Assembly (NCBI GenBank): GCA_020024285.1
Contig: JAHHTZ010000003.1
Span: forward strand, 62,001-126,000
Source: Oscillospiraceae bacterium
GTDB taxonomy: Bacteria; Bacillota; Clostridia; Oscillospirales; Ruminococcaceae
Direction: 5' to 3'
DNA: 64,000 nt
Each line of letters opens with the position of its first letter. Position 1 is the first letter of the stretch. This document shows positions 34,813 through 43,508 of the stretch, one piece after another. The notes beneath the pieces are model-generated. The model ran no database searches. It saw only the letters and a list, made by a program, of their open reading frames with translations, and had not been told where the DNA came from. The translations under genes and the position numbers were made by a program.

Positions 34813-35463
34813 TTATTTTTTAAGCAAAAAACAGACTGCGTCCAAAACCTTTTTTGTCTGCTCCTCATGGTTCAGATCGGGATTCTCGCAGACCGATTCG
34901 AGGATCTTTCGAAAGTAGCACAGGGTGAGATCGTTGATGAGATCGACCGACCCTTCCTCGATCAACCCCTCTTTGACGAGCGGATGCAGCACCTGATAGT
35001 TTCGTTTTTCGAGGCTGCCGCTGTGGAGCATCCCCCAGATCGTGCTGCTGCAATGTGCAAGCGCATTTGGGAACAGCTGATAGTATTTTGCCACGCTTTC
35101 ATTCAGCGGCTTGCTGTGGGTATGGTAAAAGAGATGGTAGTAGATCTGCGGACTTTTGAAGGCAAAGCGGCAGAAAAGCTCCCAGGTATAGAGATAGATT
35201 TCGTATGCAGAAGTAATTTGAGGTGCATTTTCCTCCAGCTCGCGGCAATACTCCTCCAAATAGCCCATAGATGCAACGGTGATCAGCTCATCCACGTCCT
35301 GAAAATAGAGGTAGATGGTTGCGCTGTTGAAGCCTGCGATCCTTGCAACCTTTCGGATGGAGATCTGCTCGATGCCTTCTTCGTTGATGATCTGCTGTGT
35401 CGCTTTCAGAAACGTGGCGATCATTTGGATGCGCTCGGTTTCGGAATATTTCATTCTTCCCAT
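34813..35463 (-). CDS. TetR/AcrR family regulator
   Basis: A 216-residue regulator. The N-terminal HTH is seen in EGIEQISIRKVARIAGFNSATIYLYFQDVDEL, typical of TetR proteins; the C-terminal ligand domain is divergent (TWELFCRFAFKSPQIYYHLF). ATG 35463 follows GAGAGG by 13 bases; other in-frame starts lie close by. It sits upstream of grdI on the same strand but has its own promoter and terminator, so it may control both units. The ligand is unknown; betaine or a related amine is a plausible guess. Confidence 0.88.
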   Translation of the reverse strand: MGRMKYSETERIQMIATFLKATQQIINEEGIEQISIRKVARIAGFNSATIYLYFQDVDELITVASMGYLEEYCRELEENAPQITSAYEIYLYTWELFCRFAFKSPQIYYHLFYHTHSKPLNESVAKYYQLFPNALAHCSSTIWGMLHSGSLEKRNYQVLHPLVKEGLIEEGSVDLINDLTLCYFRKILESVCENPDLNHEEQTKKVLDAVCFLLKK

Positions 35464-35517
35464 TTGATTCAGCAATCCTCTCGATTTTGTATTAAATCCT
35501 AAAAGATGTATTTAATG

Positions 35518-35547
35518 ATTATACCATATAACCAAAGCGGATGTAAA
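35518..35547 (-). promoter_or_regulatory. Promoter of tetR gene
   Basis: Minus strand TTTACA, 18 bases, TATAAT. The -10 box overlaps an ATGATTATA half-site shared with the palindrome at grdI. Confidence 0.6.
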
Positions 35548-35640
35548 CATCCTGAAGGCTTGTGCGGAGCAATCTTTGGGAAGATACCGCGCATTTTCTC
35601 GCATCTCCCCTATTTCTTCCAACAGATTTTTCGCTTTATA

Positions 35641-35669
35641 TTGAAGCATCCTCCTGTAAATGGTATACT
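35641..35669 (+). promoter_or_regulatory. Promoter of zinc-ribbon protein
   Basis: TTGAAG, 17 bases, TATACT, leader of about 125 bases. The leader contains a CTGCGC/GCGCAG hairpin near 35682-35699. Apart from the tetR and zinc-ribbon promoters I see nothing in the 335-base gap 35464-35798. Confidence 0.5.
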
Positions 35670-35798
35670 GGTGAAAAGGCACTGCGCGCCTAAGCGCAGA
35701 GATTTGTTTGGAGCAGCCGCATTTTGCAAAGCGGATCACTGCTCGTTATTGCAACAAAGAATACAGCCACACCATTGGGTCATAAAGGAGGAGAAAAC

Positions 35799-36755
35799 AT
35801 GAAATGTCCTGAATGCGGATATGAGCACGAAGAAAGGAATTGTCCTGTCTGCGGCGCGTCCGGGGTAAAAGTGGGGCGAAAACGCCACAGCGAAGAGGAG
35901 TATTTCCCGCGCGAAAGCACCGCGCATGAGCATACCTCATCCCAGCAAAAGCAAAGCTACAGCGCACCTTCCAAGCAGGGATACCGCACAAACCAGAGCT
36001 ACGGTACAAAGCAGAACACAAACCGCAAGTCCTACGACGACAGCCACAAAAAGAGCCGCCCGCGTTCTATTTTTATCCTGATTATTTGTCTGATCGGCTT
36101 TTTCGTATTCATGCGCTCGATTGCCTTCACGCTGTTCGGTGCTTTTCCCTTAAACATGTTCGATGAGTTTTTCTCCTCGCAGGATACGACCCCCGTTGTC
36201 CCGTCGGAAGACAGCGCCTATGAACCCACCGCTCCCCTGGACAACGAGGCAATGGGGCGTGTTGTGCCGGAAAACGACGGAAGTTTCCTCGAGAGCGGCA
36301 CCTACGAGGTGGGCGTTGACATCGAACCGGGAGAATATGTCGTATTTGCCGACTCCAGCCTCTGTTCAATCAAGATCTACACCGATTCCTCTCTTGAGCT
36401 GAGCAGCCTTGATCGTACAGACCACTTTACCACCCATACCTATATCACACTGGAGGAAGGGCAGTTTTTTAACATTGAGGACGGAAGGTTCATCAAGGAA
36501 TCGAGCATCGAACCGTTCAAACCAACCGACGGCCGTTATTCCCAAGGTAAATACAAGGTTGGAAAGGACATGGAGCCGGGCGAATATTATGTAGAAGCCA
36601 CCGATGTGTGCTATATCGAAATCGCATCCGGTTCCTCCGGCACGGTGAATGAAATCATCGAAAACGATAATGTGAAAAAAGGCACAAAATCCACGGTTGT
36701 TGTAGAGGACGGCGAATACCTCACGGTAAAACGCGGCTTCATCATCATCCCATAG
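35799..36755 (+). CDS. Zinc-ribbon membrane protein with tandem repeat domain
   Basis: A 318-residue protein. It opens with a zinc ribbon (MKCPECGYEHEERNCPVCG; C3, C6, C15, C18), then a Ser/Gln/Lys-rich linker, one membrane helix (SIFILIICLIGFFVFM), an acidic linker, and two copies of a beta-rich domain: SGTYEVGVDIEPGEYVVFAD and QGKYKVGKDMEPGEYYVEAT. The ribbon would be cytoplasmic and the repeats outside. The function is unknown; zinc-ribbon plus membrane helix proteins are common in Clostridia. Start at 35799 after AAAGGAGGAG. Confidence 0.75.
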   Translation: MKCPECGYEHEERNCPVCGASGVKVGRKRHSEEEYFPRESTAHEHTSSQQKQSYSAPSKQGYRTNQSYGTKQNTNRKSYDDSHKKSRPRSIFILIICLIGFFVFMRSIAFTLFGAFPLNMFDEFFSSQDTTPVVPSEDSAYEPTAPLDNEAMGRVVPENDGSFLESGTYEVGVDIEPGEYVVFADSSLCSIKIYTDSSLELSSLDRTDHFTTHTYITLEEGQFFNIEDGRFIKESSIEPFKPTDGRYSQGKYKVGKDMEPGEYYVEATDVCYIEIASGSSGTVNEIIENDNVKKGTKSTVVVEDGEYLTVKRGFIIIP

Positions 36756-36781
36756 CACTCCTTCAAATAAGCGCAGAAATG

Positions 36782-36820
36782 CCCTCAAATCGTCGGCACA
36801 TTTTTCCGACGATTTGGGGG
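36782..36820 (+). terminator. Terminator after zinc-ribbon gene
   Basis: CCCTCAAATCGTCGG/CCGACGATTTGGGGG with a 9-base loop, 26 bases after the stop. Confidence 0.85.
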
Positions 36821-36872
36821 CATCTTTCTTGACCTAAAGCAGGTGTGTTTTAAATAAAAATCGGATCAAAAC

Positions 36873-36915
36873 AAATCCCGGAATACCCGCATAACAAGCG
36901 GATATTCCGGGATTT
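36873..36915 (-). terminator. Terminator after tRNA-Ala
   Basis: AAATCCCGGAATACCCGC pairs with GCGGATATTCCGGGATTT with one mismatch, 5 bases past the CCA end of the tRNA. Confidence 0.8.
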
Positions 36916-36920
36916 TTCGT

Positions 36921-36996
36921 TGGTGGAGACGAAGGGGATCGAACCCTCGACCTTTTGAATGCCATTCAAACGCGCTCCCAACTGCGCTACGCCCCC
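36921..36996 (-). tRNA. tRNA-Ala (anticodon GGC)
   Basis: A 76-base cloverleaf with encoded CCA. Acceptor GGGGGCG/CGTCTCC carries the G3:U70 pair that identifies alanine tRNA. D stem GCGC/GCGC, anticodon stem TTTGA/TCAAA with loop ATGGCAT (anticodon GGC), T arm GAGGG TTCGATC CCCTT. Single tRNA, no cluster. Confidence 0.96.
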
Positions 36997-37071
36997 GTAT
37001 GGTACAAGCGCTATTATACTATACATTATTTCAAAAAGCAATACTTTTTCCAAAAATAGCATACACACAAG

Positions 37072-37109
37072 AAAAGGATGCCTGCTTTTTTGAAATCAGG
37101 CATCCTTTT
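37072..37109 (-). terminator. Terminator after serS
   Basis: AAAAGGATGCCTG pairs with CAGGCATCCTTTT, 14 bases after the serS stop. Confidence 0.85.
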
Positions 37110-37123
37110 TTGTATCAGTACGA

Positions 37124-38401
37124 TTAGCGGATCACGTCTTTGCCGCCCATATACATTCTCAGCGGTTCTGGAATGCGGACAGAGCCGTCCGGATTGAGGT
37201 TGTTTTCCAAGAATGCGATCAACATACGAGGAGGAGCAACCACAGTATTATTGAGGGTGTGAGCAAAGTAGTTTTTGCCATCGCCCTTGATGCGGATGCC
37301 CAGTCTGCGGGCCTGTGCATCTCCAAGGTTGGAGCAGCTGCCCACTTCAAAGTATTTCTTCTGACGCGGGGACCATGCTTCCACGTCGATGCTCTTCACC
37401 TTGAGGTCGGCAAGGTCGCCGGAGCAGCACTCGAGAGAGCGAACCGGAATATCGAGGGAGCGGAAGAATTCGATGGTGTAGTGGTAGAGCTTTTCAAACC
37501 ATTCCTTGCTCTCCTCCGGTTTGCAGACAACAACCATTTCCTGCTTTTCAAACTGATGGATGCGGTACACGCCGCGCTCTTCGATGCCGTGTGCACCCAC
37601 TTCCTTGCGGAAGCATGGGGAATAGCTGGTGAGTGCCTGCGGCAGCGTTTTTTCGTCGAGGATGGTGTCGATGAATTTACCGATCATGGAGTGTTCGCTG
37701 GTACCGATCAGGTAGAGGTCCTCCCCTTCGATCTTGTACATCATGTTTTCCATTTCGGAGAAGCTCATCACGCCGTTTACCACATCACCGTGGATCATGA
37801 ACGGAGGGATATAGTAGGTAAAGCCCCTGTCGATCATAAAGTCGCGCGCATAGGACAGGATCGCGGAGTGCAAGCGGGCAATGTCGCCGCACAGATAATA
37901 GAACCCGGAGCCGCTTGTTCTGCGTGCGCTGTCCAGATCGACACCGTGCAGGTGCTCCATGATATCGATGTGGTAAGGGATGTCAAAATCCGGAACGAAG
38001 GGCTCGCCGAATTTTTCCACTTCCACGTTTTCGCTGTCGTCCTTGCCGATCGGGACGGAAGGATCGATGATGTTCGGGATCACCAGCATGCGCTGACGGA
38101 TCTCACCCTCGAGCTTCTCTTCCTTTGCTTCCAGCTCCTGCATCTCCTGTGCCATCGAGGTGACCTGAGCCTTTGCCTGCTCTGCCTCCTCCTTCTGACC
38201 CTTTGCCATCAAAGCGCCGATCTGCTTGCTGATGGAGTTGCGCTGGCTGCGCAGATAGTCTGCACGGGATTTTGCTTCACGATATTCCTGATCCAGTGCG
38301 ATGACTTCATCCACTAGGACCAGCTTTTCATCCTGAAATTTCTTTTTGATGTTTTCCTTTACGATCTCCGGATTTGCACGAAGAAACTTAATGTCCAGCA
38401 T
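37124..38401 (-). CDS. serS: Seryl-tRNA synthetase
   Basis: A 425-residue class II synthetase that charges tRNA-Ser (and tRNA-Sec, needed for grdH). The N-terminal coiled-coil arm starts MLDIKFLRANPEIVKENIKKK. Motif 2 is visible in SPCFRKEVGAHG..GVYRIHQFEKQEM and motif 3 in the final part (PPRMLIAFLENN). Length is normal. RBS TAAGGAGGGC. Controlled by the T-box upstream. Confidence 0.97.
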   Translation of the reverse strand: MLDIKFLRANPEIVKENIKKKFQDEKLVLVDEVIALDQEYREAKSRADYLRSQRNSISKQIGALMAKGQKEEAEQAKAQVTSMAQEMQELEAKEEKLEGEIRQRMLVIPNIIDPSVPIGKDDSENVEVEKFGEPFVPDFDIPYHIDIMEHLHGVDLDSARRTSGSGFYYLCGDIARLHSAILSYARDFMIDRGFTYYIPPFMIHGDVVNGVMSFSEMENMMYKIEGEDLYLIGTSEHSMIGKFIDTILDEKTLPQALTSYSPCFRKEVGAHGIEERGVYRIHQFEKQEMVVVCKPEESKEWFEKLYHYTIEFFRSLDIPVRSLECCSGDLADLKVKSIDVEAWSPRQKKYFEVGSCSNLGDAQARRLGIRIKGDGKNYFAHTLNNTVVAPPRMLIAFLENNLNPDGSVRIPEPLRMYMGGKDVIR

Positions 38402-38454
38402 AAAAATGCCCTCCTTAATGTGTGTCTGATTCGGGAATTGCTCTTTTTATCTAA

Positions 38455-38692
38455 ATAAAAAAGCCCCCGAACCCATACTTCTTTCAGCTATGGGACGAAG
38501 GGACTCCGCGTTGCCACCCAAATTGCCGGTCATGGACCGACCACTCAACAGTGCGATAAAGGGCACCAGCCTTCGGCTCCTCGCCGACAGCTCCGAAAGT
38601 GGATAGAACGCTGTGCTCCGCCGGTTTGCACCAACCACCGGCTCTCTGTGCAAGCTCTCCAACGCTCATAGCTTTCCTCATTGCTGTACAGT
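38455..38692 (-). promoter_or_regulatory. T-box leader of serS (serine)
   Basis: The leader carries the conserved T-box sequence GGGTGGCAACGCGG (38506-38519). Stem I is closed by GAAA(G)/(C)TTTC; the specifier loop holds TCC (38601-38603), a Ser codon. The terminator follows with CCCATA/TATGGG and a GGGGGCTTTTTT end. Uncharged tRNA-Ser should promote antitermination. Confidence 0.9.
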
Positions 38693-38698
38693 GTGTTT

Positions 38699-38727
38699 AT
38701 TATATCGTGATTTTGGTCATTTTGCAA
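38699..38727 (-). promoter_or_regulatory. Promoter of serS
   Basis: Minus strand TTGCAA, 17 bases, TATAAT, just upstream of the T-box. Confidence 0.8.
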
Positions 38728-38845
38728 GGGCGGGCAGAAAAATAACCGCTGTTTTTTCGATTCTTTTCCGATATTTCGGAAAAAATCTTTTCTCTTTCTG
38801 TTTTTATGCTACAATGTAGAATTAGGAAACGGATTGAGGTGTTTT

Positions 38846-39589
38846 ATGATGTACATGTTGGTTTGGATCGTTACGACGTTCTGCTCCTATTTTGTCAAGG
38901 GGCTTTCCGGCTTTGCCAATACGCTGATTTTTTCTTCGGTGCTCAGCTTTTATGCACCAAACCGCGTCATCGCGCCGGTGGATCTGCTGCTTTGCTTTCC
39001 GGCAAATTTTTATATGGCATATCGGGAGCGAAAAAACATTTCCCTGCGCATTGTCATCCCGCTCGTTGTGTTGATCTATCTCGGGATGCTCCCCGGAGCA
39101 TTTTTCCTCAAAACGGGCAACGAACAGCTGCTCAAAATCATCCTTGGGATCTCCATCGTCCTGCTGGGATTTGAGATGATGTTCCGCGACCGTTCCATCG
39201 CAAAGCACGGGATCAAAAAAGCAAATCCCGTCCTGCTCATCCTGATCGGTCTTGGCTCCGGTATCTTGTGCGGGATGTTCGGCGTCGGCGCATTCCTTGC
39301 AGCATACATCAACCGAACCGCCGAAAACCATAAGCAGTTTAAGGCAAATTTCTGCTGCGTCTTTTTCCTCGAAAATCTCATGCGCATCCTCCTCTATTCC
39401 CGAAACGGTCTGCTGACGTTTGACAGCATCAAGGCATTCCTGCTCCTGCTCCCGATCATGGTGATCGCAATGAAGGTGGGCATGGCGGCTTCCAATAAAA
39501 TCGAGGAGAAAAAAGCAAAGCTCATCGTGCAGATCCTTCTCATTCTGACAGGACTTTCTCTGACCGCCACAAACATCATGCAGCTTTAG
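38846..39589 (+). CDS. TauE/SafE-family sulfite/anion exporter
   Basis: A 247-residue membrane protein with about eight helices. VKGLSGFANTLIFSSVLSFY near the N-terminus and GLGSGILCGMFGVGAFLAAYIN in the second half are the paired glycine-rich TauE/SafE motifs. Family members export sulfite, sulfoacetate or other organosulfur anions; the substrate here is not readable. ATG 38846 follows TTGAGG. A TACAAT -10 at 38810-38815 with a weak -35 lies upstream. Confidence 0.88.
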   Translation: MMYMLVWIVTTFCSYFVKGLSGFANTLIFSSVLSFYAPNRVIAPVDLLLCFPANFYMAYRERKNISLRIVIPLVVLIYLGMLPGAFFLKTGNEQLLKIILGISIVLLGFEMMFRDRSIAKHGIKKANPVLLILIGLGSGILCGMFGVGAFLAAYINRTAENHKQFKANFCCVFFLENLMRILLYSRNGLLTFDSIKAFLLLLPIMVIAMKVGMAASNKIEEKKAKLIVQILLILTGLSLTATNIMQL

Positions 39590-39650
39590 CTGTCGAGCCT
39601 CGATTCTTTTTGTAATATCAGGTCATATTATTCCAAATAGGAGTGTATTT

Positions 39651-40826
39651 ATGGAACAAATTTCGTCCGCTCTGCAAGAGATCCTTGCATCCAATCCCTA
39701 CAAGCTCGTTGCGAGCAACGCAAAAAATGCACAGTACCATAAAATCGTCATCCAGCAAAAAGGGACCGATTCCCTCTACTACCAGATGGAAAAATACACC
39801 GAAAAGCAGGTCTTTCACGAGAACCTCACCGCCGATCAGCTGAAGGACACCCTCGATTCTCTTGTGGAGCTGGGATACCGTCAGCTCAACAGCTACAGCG
39901 ACACACAGCAGATGGAGGTCAAGATTTCCAAAAAGGGAAAGGTGCTGCTCAACCGCCGAAAACAGGAGAATTCCTCCCTGCGCGCCCCTGCTGCGCACAA
40001 TAAGGAGAAAAATTACATTCTCAAGGAAGGTACTGTCATTCCTCCTTTGGTGGATCTCGGCATCTTTACACCGGACGGACGGGTCGTAAAATCGCGCTAC
40101 GATAAATACCGTCAGATCAACCGTTTTATCGAGATCATCGACGATGCCATCAGCACCGTTGAGGATGGAAAGGAACTGACCATCGTGGATTTTGGCTGCG
40201 GAAAATCGTACCTCACCTTCATCCTCTACTATTATTTTGTTCAGCTGCGCCACCTGCCCGTCACGATGATCGGACTCGATCTAAAGGAAGATGTCATCCG
40301 CCACTGCAATGAGGTCGCCAAAAAATACGGCTACGAAAAGCTCTCCTTCCGGCTTGGGGACATCAACGGGTTCCGATACGACAAAACGATCGATATGGTC
40401 ATCACCCTTCATGCGTGCGACACCGCAACCGACTTTGCACTCTACAATGCCATCCAGTGGAACGCACAGATGATCTTCTCTGTGCCGTGCTGCCAGCATG
40501 AGCTCAACGGACAGATCCACACCGATTCGCTTTCTGTTCTGACACGCTATGGCATCATCAAGGAGCGTGTATCTGCCCTTTTGACCGATTCCATCCGCGG
40601 GAACATGCTGGAAGCCTGCGGCTATAAAACGCAGCTTCTCGAATTTGTGGATTTCACCCATTCCCCCAAGAATATTTTGATCCGTGCAGTACGCAGCAGC
40701 ATCTCCCAGAAGAAAAAGCAGGCAGCCCTTGAGGAAGTGCTGCGGGCGATGGAGGAATTTTCCGTCACGCCGACCCTCTACCGTCTTTTGGAGGAAGCGG
40801 ACCGTCTGCCAAAATCAAACACATAA
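39651..40826 (+). CDS. SAM-dependent methyltransferase (Methyltransf_32-like)
   Basis: A 391-residue protein. An N-terminal domain of about 140 residues precedes a Rossmann methyltransferase domain with IVDFGCGKSYLTFILYYYF (motif I) and MIGLDLKEDVIRHC (motif II); LHACDTATDFAL and SVPCCQHELN complete the pattern known from PF13679. The CCQHE block suggests a catalytic cysteine or zinc site. Substrate unknown; RNA is a common guess for this family. It follows the TauE gene by 61 bases and may be cotranscribed. RBS AATAGGAGTG. Confidence 0.82.
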   Translation: MEQISSALQEILASNPYKLVASNAKNAQYHKIVIQQKGTDSLYYQMEKYTEKQVFHENLTADQLKDTLDSLVELGYRQLNSYSDTQQMEVKISKKGKVLLNRRKQENSSLRAPAAHNKEKNYILKEGTVIPPLVDLGIFTPDGRVVKSRYDKYRQINRFIEIIDDAISTVEDGKELTIVDFGCGKSYLTFILYYYFVQLRHLPVTMIGLDLKEDVIRHCNEVAKKYGYEKLSFRLGDINGFRYDKTIDMVITLHACDTATDFALYNAIQWNAQMIFSVPCCQHELNGQIHTDSLSVLTRYGIIKERVSALLTDSIRGNMLEACGYKTQLLEFVDFTHSPKNILIRAVRSSISQKKKQAALEEVLRAMEEFSVTPTLYRLLEEADRLPKSNT

Positions 40827-40882
40827 CAAAGCTCCCCTCACAGGATTCAAACTTTCACTGTGGTGCAAAAGCTTCAGACGCA

Positions 40883-40919
40883 AAAAATACGGGTAAGGGA
40901 AACCCTTACCCGTATTTTT
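40883..40919. terminator. Bidirectional terminator
   Basis: AAAAATACGGGTAAGGG/CCCTTACCCGTATTTTT with an AAA loop, between convergent methyltransferase and ATC-hydrolase genes. Confidence 0.9.
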
Positions 40920-40947
40920 ATTTTCCTGCCTTTTTCTGTTTTGCAGC

Positions 40948-41553
40948 TCAGTCCTTGATCGCAATATCAAAATCGCACACTTCCCCGCCCCGACCGATCG
41001 TCGTGGTCCTGTTCCATTGCAGCTTTGGATGCATATTGCCGTAACAGCAGTCGTCTGTGTTGCAGAATATCCCGGTGAGCTCCGGGCATCCCATCGACTT
41101 ACAGGTGTTGTAATAGGGGCAGGCTGTCACATCGAATTTGACGCGGTGCTTTCCTACCTCATAAAACGTCATCTGAAACCCGGCTTCTTCGTTGTACTTT
41201 TTTTGGGTCATCGTGCGGAAAATCTGGGGCACCTTCCGATAAAGTCCGGGGAGCTTCAATAGGCTTCGGATTGCATTCGCTGCATTCTGCGAAAAATCCT
41301 GAAAGATTTTATCGGTCCATGCAAGCGCCTCCTGCGGGGACATCCCTTTTTCCTGCAAGGCACGGTAAAGGGAAACACCCCCATAGATCATCCCCTCGGT
41401 ATGCTGTTTTACCGCCGGAGGATCGTTTTGATGCTCAAGGCAGCAGCTGTAATAAATCGCAGTCGCCCTGTCTGTAAGCAAGGTTGCGTCCGGCTCTGGA
41501 AAATGGTGGTGTATCCCGCGGGAAATCGTTTTGAGCAGCTTCTTTTGTTCCAT
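40948..41553 (-). CDS. ATC hydrolase family protein
   Basis: A 201-residue protein of the L-2-amino-thiazoline-4-carboxylic acid hydrolase family (PF14196). The diagnostic C-terminal block is visible: ACPYYNTCKSMGCPELTGIFCNTDD followed by LQWNRTTTIGRGGEVCDFDI, with several conserved cysteines. In Pseudomonas the enzyme opens the thiazoline ring to yield S- or N-carbamoyl-cysteine; most clostridial members are uncharacterised and may have other substrates. RBS AGGAGAAAAAC. Transcribed alone. Confidence 0.8.
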   Translation of the reverse strand: MEQKKLLKTISRGIHHHFPEPDATLLTDRATAIYYSCCLEHQNDPPAVKQHTEGMIYGGVSLYRALQEKGMSPQEALAWTDKIFQDFSQNAANAIRSLLKLPGLYRKVPQIFRTMTQKKYNEEAGFQMTFYEVGKHRVKFDVTACPYYNTCKSMGCPELTGIFCNTDDCCYGNMHPKLQWNRTTTIGRGGEVCDFDIAIKD

Positions 41554-41712
41554 GTTTTTCTCCTTTCTCCATCAACGGGGAGCGATCCTGCCTGATTTTT
41601 GAGAAAGTTCAAAATTTTTTGATTGTCTTTACTCCATTACTCAAGGAAAGTATAGCACGGAATATCATGCAAATCCATCCTGTTTTTCCTTCTCTTTTCC
41701 CAATATTAAATC

Positions 41713-41757
41713 AAAAAGACCGCGAAACCTGATTTTTCTCAGGTTCACGGTCTTTTT
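41713..41757 (-). terminator. Terminator after rpoN
   Basis: AAAAAGACCG..GAAACCTGA pairs with TCAGGTTC..CGGTCTTTTT, about 50 bases after the rpoN stop. Confidence 0.85.
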
Positions 41758-41807
41758 TGAAATCGTCTTTATGAAGGGAGCGTTTGCTGTTTTCGCGAAC
41801 GTCCCTT

Positions 41808-43226
41808 TTAGCAGTGATGATGGCCGCAGGAGCAGTCCTCTTCATCGTGATGGTGGTGTCCACAGGAGCACTCGTCCTCCTCGTCATGGTGGTGCTCATG
41901 CAGTCTGCTGCTGCACTCCTCTTCTGTCATATTGAGGTTGAGGCGGCTGTGTGCATCGGCGATGCCAAGCTCCTCGCGATACAGCTGGACCATACGGCTC
42001 GATACCGGATATCCCCTGCTGTTGAGGATCTGCATCAATTTGTGGTCGCTGTACGGAGCTTCCTCGCGCTCCTGCACAAGGATTTCCTGAATCGCATTTT
42101 TCACCACATTGCGGTTGATGTGTTCCTGTGTTTTGTCATCGTGATCCATGAGGACAAAATAGCTCATCGGAAATACTCCGTAGGGGCACTGCATGTATTT
42201 GTTTTTCAGCGCATAGCGCACGATTTTTTCCTGAATCCCCAAGCCGACCGCAATTTCCTCACAGGTCACAAGGCGCAGATACTGCGGTCCGTAGCGCAAA
42301 AAGCGCTCCTGAAGCTGAAACACGGCGCGCGCCACCTTGAGCAGCGTTTCGCCGCGCGCTGCAACGGACTGTTTGAGCCATTTCATTTCGTCAAGGTTCG
42401 ATTGGATGTACTGCGTCAGGGCAGGATCGTTTTCCTCATGCGCCATATCGATGTAGTCCTGGCAGACGCGAAGCTGCGGAAGGTTGAACTCGCAGAGCAT
42501 CACCTCATAGCGGTCCTGAAACTTGACGATCAAAAGGTCGGGAGTCCAGTAAAACGGGAGCTCCTCGCGCCCGCAGGCAGAGCCAGGGCGCGGGCTGCAC
42601 GCCCAAAGCTGTTTTGCCGCGGCACAAACCTGCTCCGTGCTGACATTTTCCTTCTGTGCAATCGTTTCCCAGTCATGGGAGGACAGCTGTGCAAGGTGAT
42701 GCTTTGCGATCCTCCTTGCAAGTGCCGCATCCTTTGGCAGCTGCATTGTCAGGCATTCGGAAAGGGTGAAGGCTCCAACCCCTGTCGGCTGGAAGCTGCG
42801 GATCGTTTCCACTGCCGCTTCCGCTTCCTCCTGTGAGCATCCTGCCTCCTGCGCAAGCTCGGAAAGGGGCAGCGTAAAATAGCCGTTGTCGTCCAGATAG
42901 CCGATCAGTTTTTTTGTAAGCTCGTCCCCGTCGCCGAGCTGATGCAGCAGGCATTCGCTGACGGTTTCGCTCGGCCAGCTTGGTTTTTTTGCCGGTCGGG
43001 ACAGATCCTGCGAAAAATAGACGGATTGCTCCGCTTCCTTTTCGGTCTGACGCTCAAGCCACTGCATCTTTCTCTCAAAAACCTTCATTTTGCTGTCGTC
43101 CGCCGATGCAGTTTCCATTTCGATCATCGGGTTTTCCATCATTTTGCCGGTTAAATATTCATTAAGCTGTGCATTGTCCATTTGAAGGACGCGCAGAGTA
43201 TGCTGTATTTTTTGGGTCTTATCCAC
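41808..43226 (-). CDS. rpoN: RNA polymerase sigma-54 factor with His/Cys-rich tail
   Basis: A 472-residue sigma-54 (RpoN) protein. Region I begins KTQKIQHTLRVLQMDNAQL and leads to MENPMIEME; the core-binding region has VSECLLHQLGDGD and FQPTGVGAFTLSECL. The RpoN box, normally ARRTVAKYRE, reads SSRMVQLYRE (409-418), keeping R, V and YRE but with several changes. After it the last 30 residues (443-472) form two His/Cys/Asp/Glu-rich units (HEHHHDEEDECSCG, HHHHDEEDCSCGHHHC), which I do not know from typical sigma-54. The start is GTG 43226 behind AAAGGAG. It needs an enhancer-binding AAA+ activator, none of which lies nearby. Confidence 0.92.
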   Translation of the reverse strand: MDKTQKIQHTLRVLQMDNAQLNEYLTGKMMENPMIEMETASADDSKMKVFERKMQWLERQTEKEAEQSVYFSQDLSRPAKKPSWPSETVSECLLHQLGDGDELTKKLIGYLDDNGYFTLPLSELAQEAGCSQEEAEAAVETIRSFQPTGVGAFTLSECLTMQLPKDAALARRIAKHHLAQLSSHDWETIAQKENVSTEQVCAAAKQLWACSPRPGSACGREELPFYWTPDLLIVKFQDRYEVMLCEFNLPQLRVCQDYIDMAHEENDPALTQYIQSNLDEMKWLKQSVAARGETLLKVARAVFQLQERFLRYGPQYLRLVTCEEIAVGLGIQEKIVRYALKNKYMQCPYGVFPMSYFVLMDHDDKTQEHINRNVVKNAIQEILVQEREEAPYSDHKLMQILNSRGYPVSSRMVQLYREELGIADAHSRLNLNMTEEECSSRLHEHHHDEEDECSCGHHHHDEEDCSCGHHHC

Positions 43227-43429
43227 GGTATAAAACTCCTTTATTTCTAAATGTGTTTTTCTGCTCCTTGCGATAGAGCTTGTCGAAGTCGTGTTTAGTA
43301 TATCATAAAATCGGAATCGGATGAAGATTTTTAAGGGAAAAAAGAGTTCATTTCTCCTAAAAACTATTTTTTTGTATAATATGCTCAATTTATGCTTAGA
43401 ATTCTTCAATCCATTAAATAGAAAATTTC

Positions 43430-43458
43430 TTGCATTCTATTGCCTGTTCGTCTATACT
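43430..43458 (+). promoter_or_regulatory. Promoter of M42 peptidase
   Basis: TTGCAT, 17 bases, TATACT, about 50 bases upstream of the ATG. Confidence 0.65.
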
Positions 43459-43508
43459 TAGTTGGGGCAGAATATGCCCAATTTATGTATATTCGGGAGG
43501 GTTTTTAC

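Noticed and set aside
38447..38727. Short minus-strand frames upstream of serS
   Set aside because: They are the T-box RNA read as protein.
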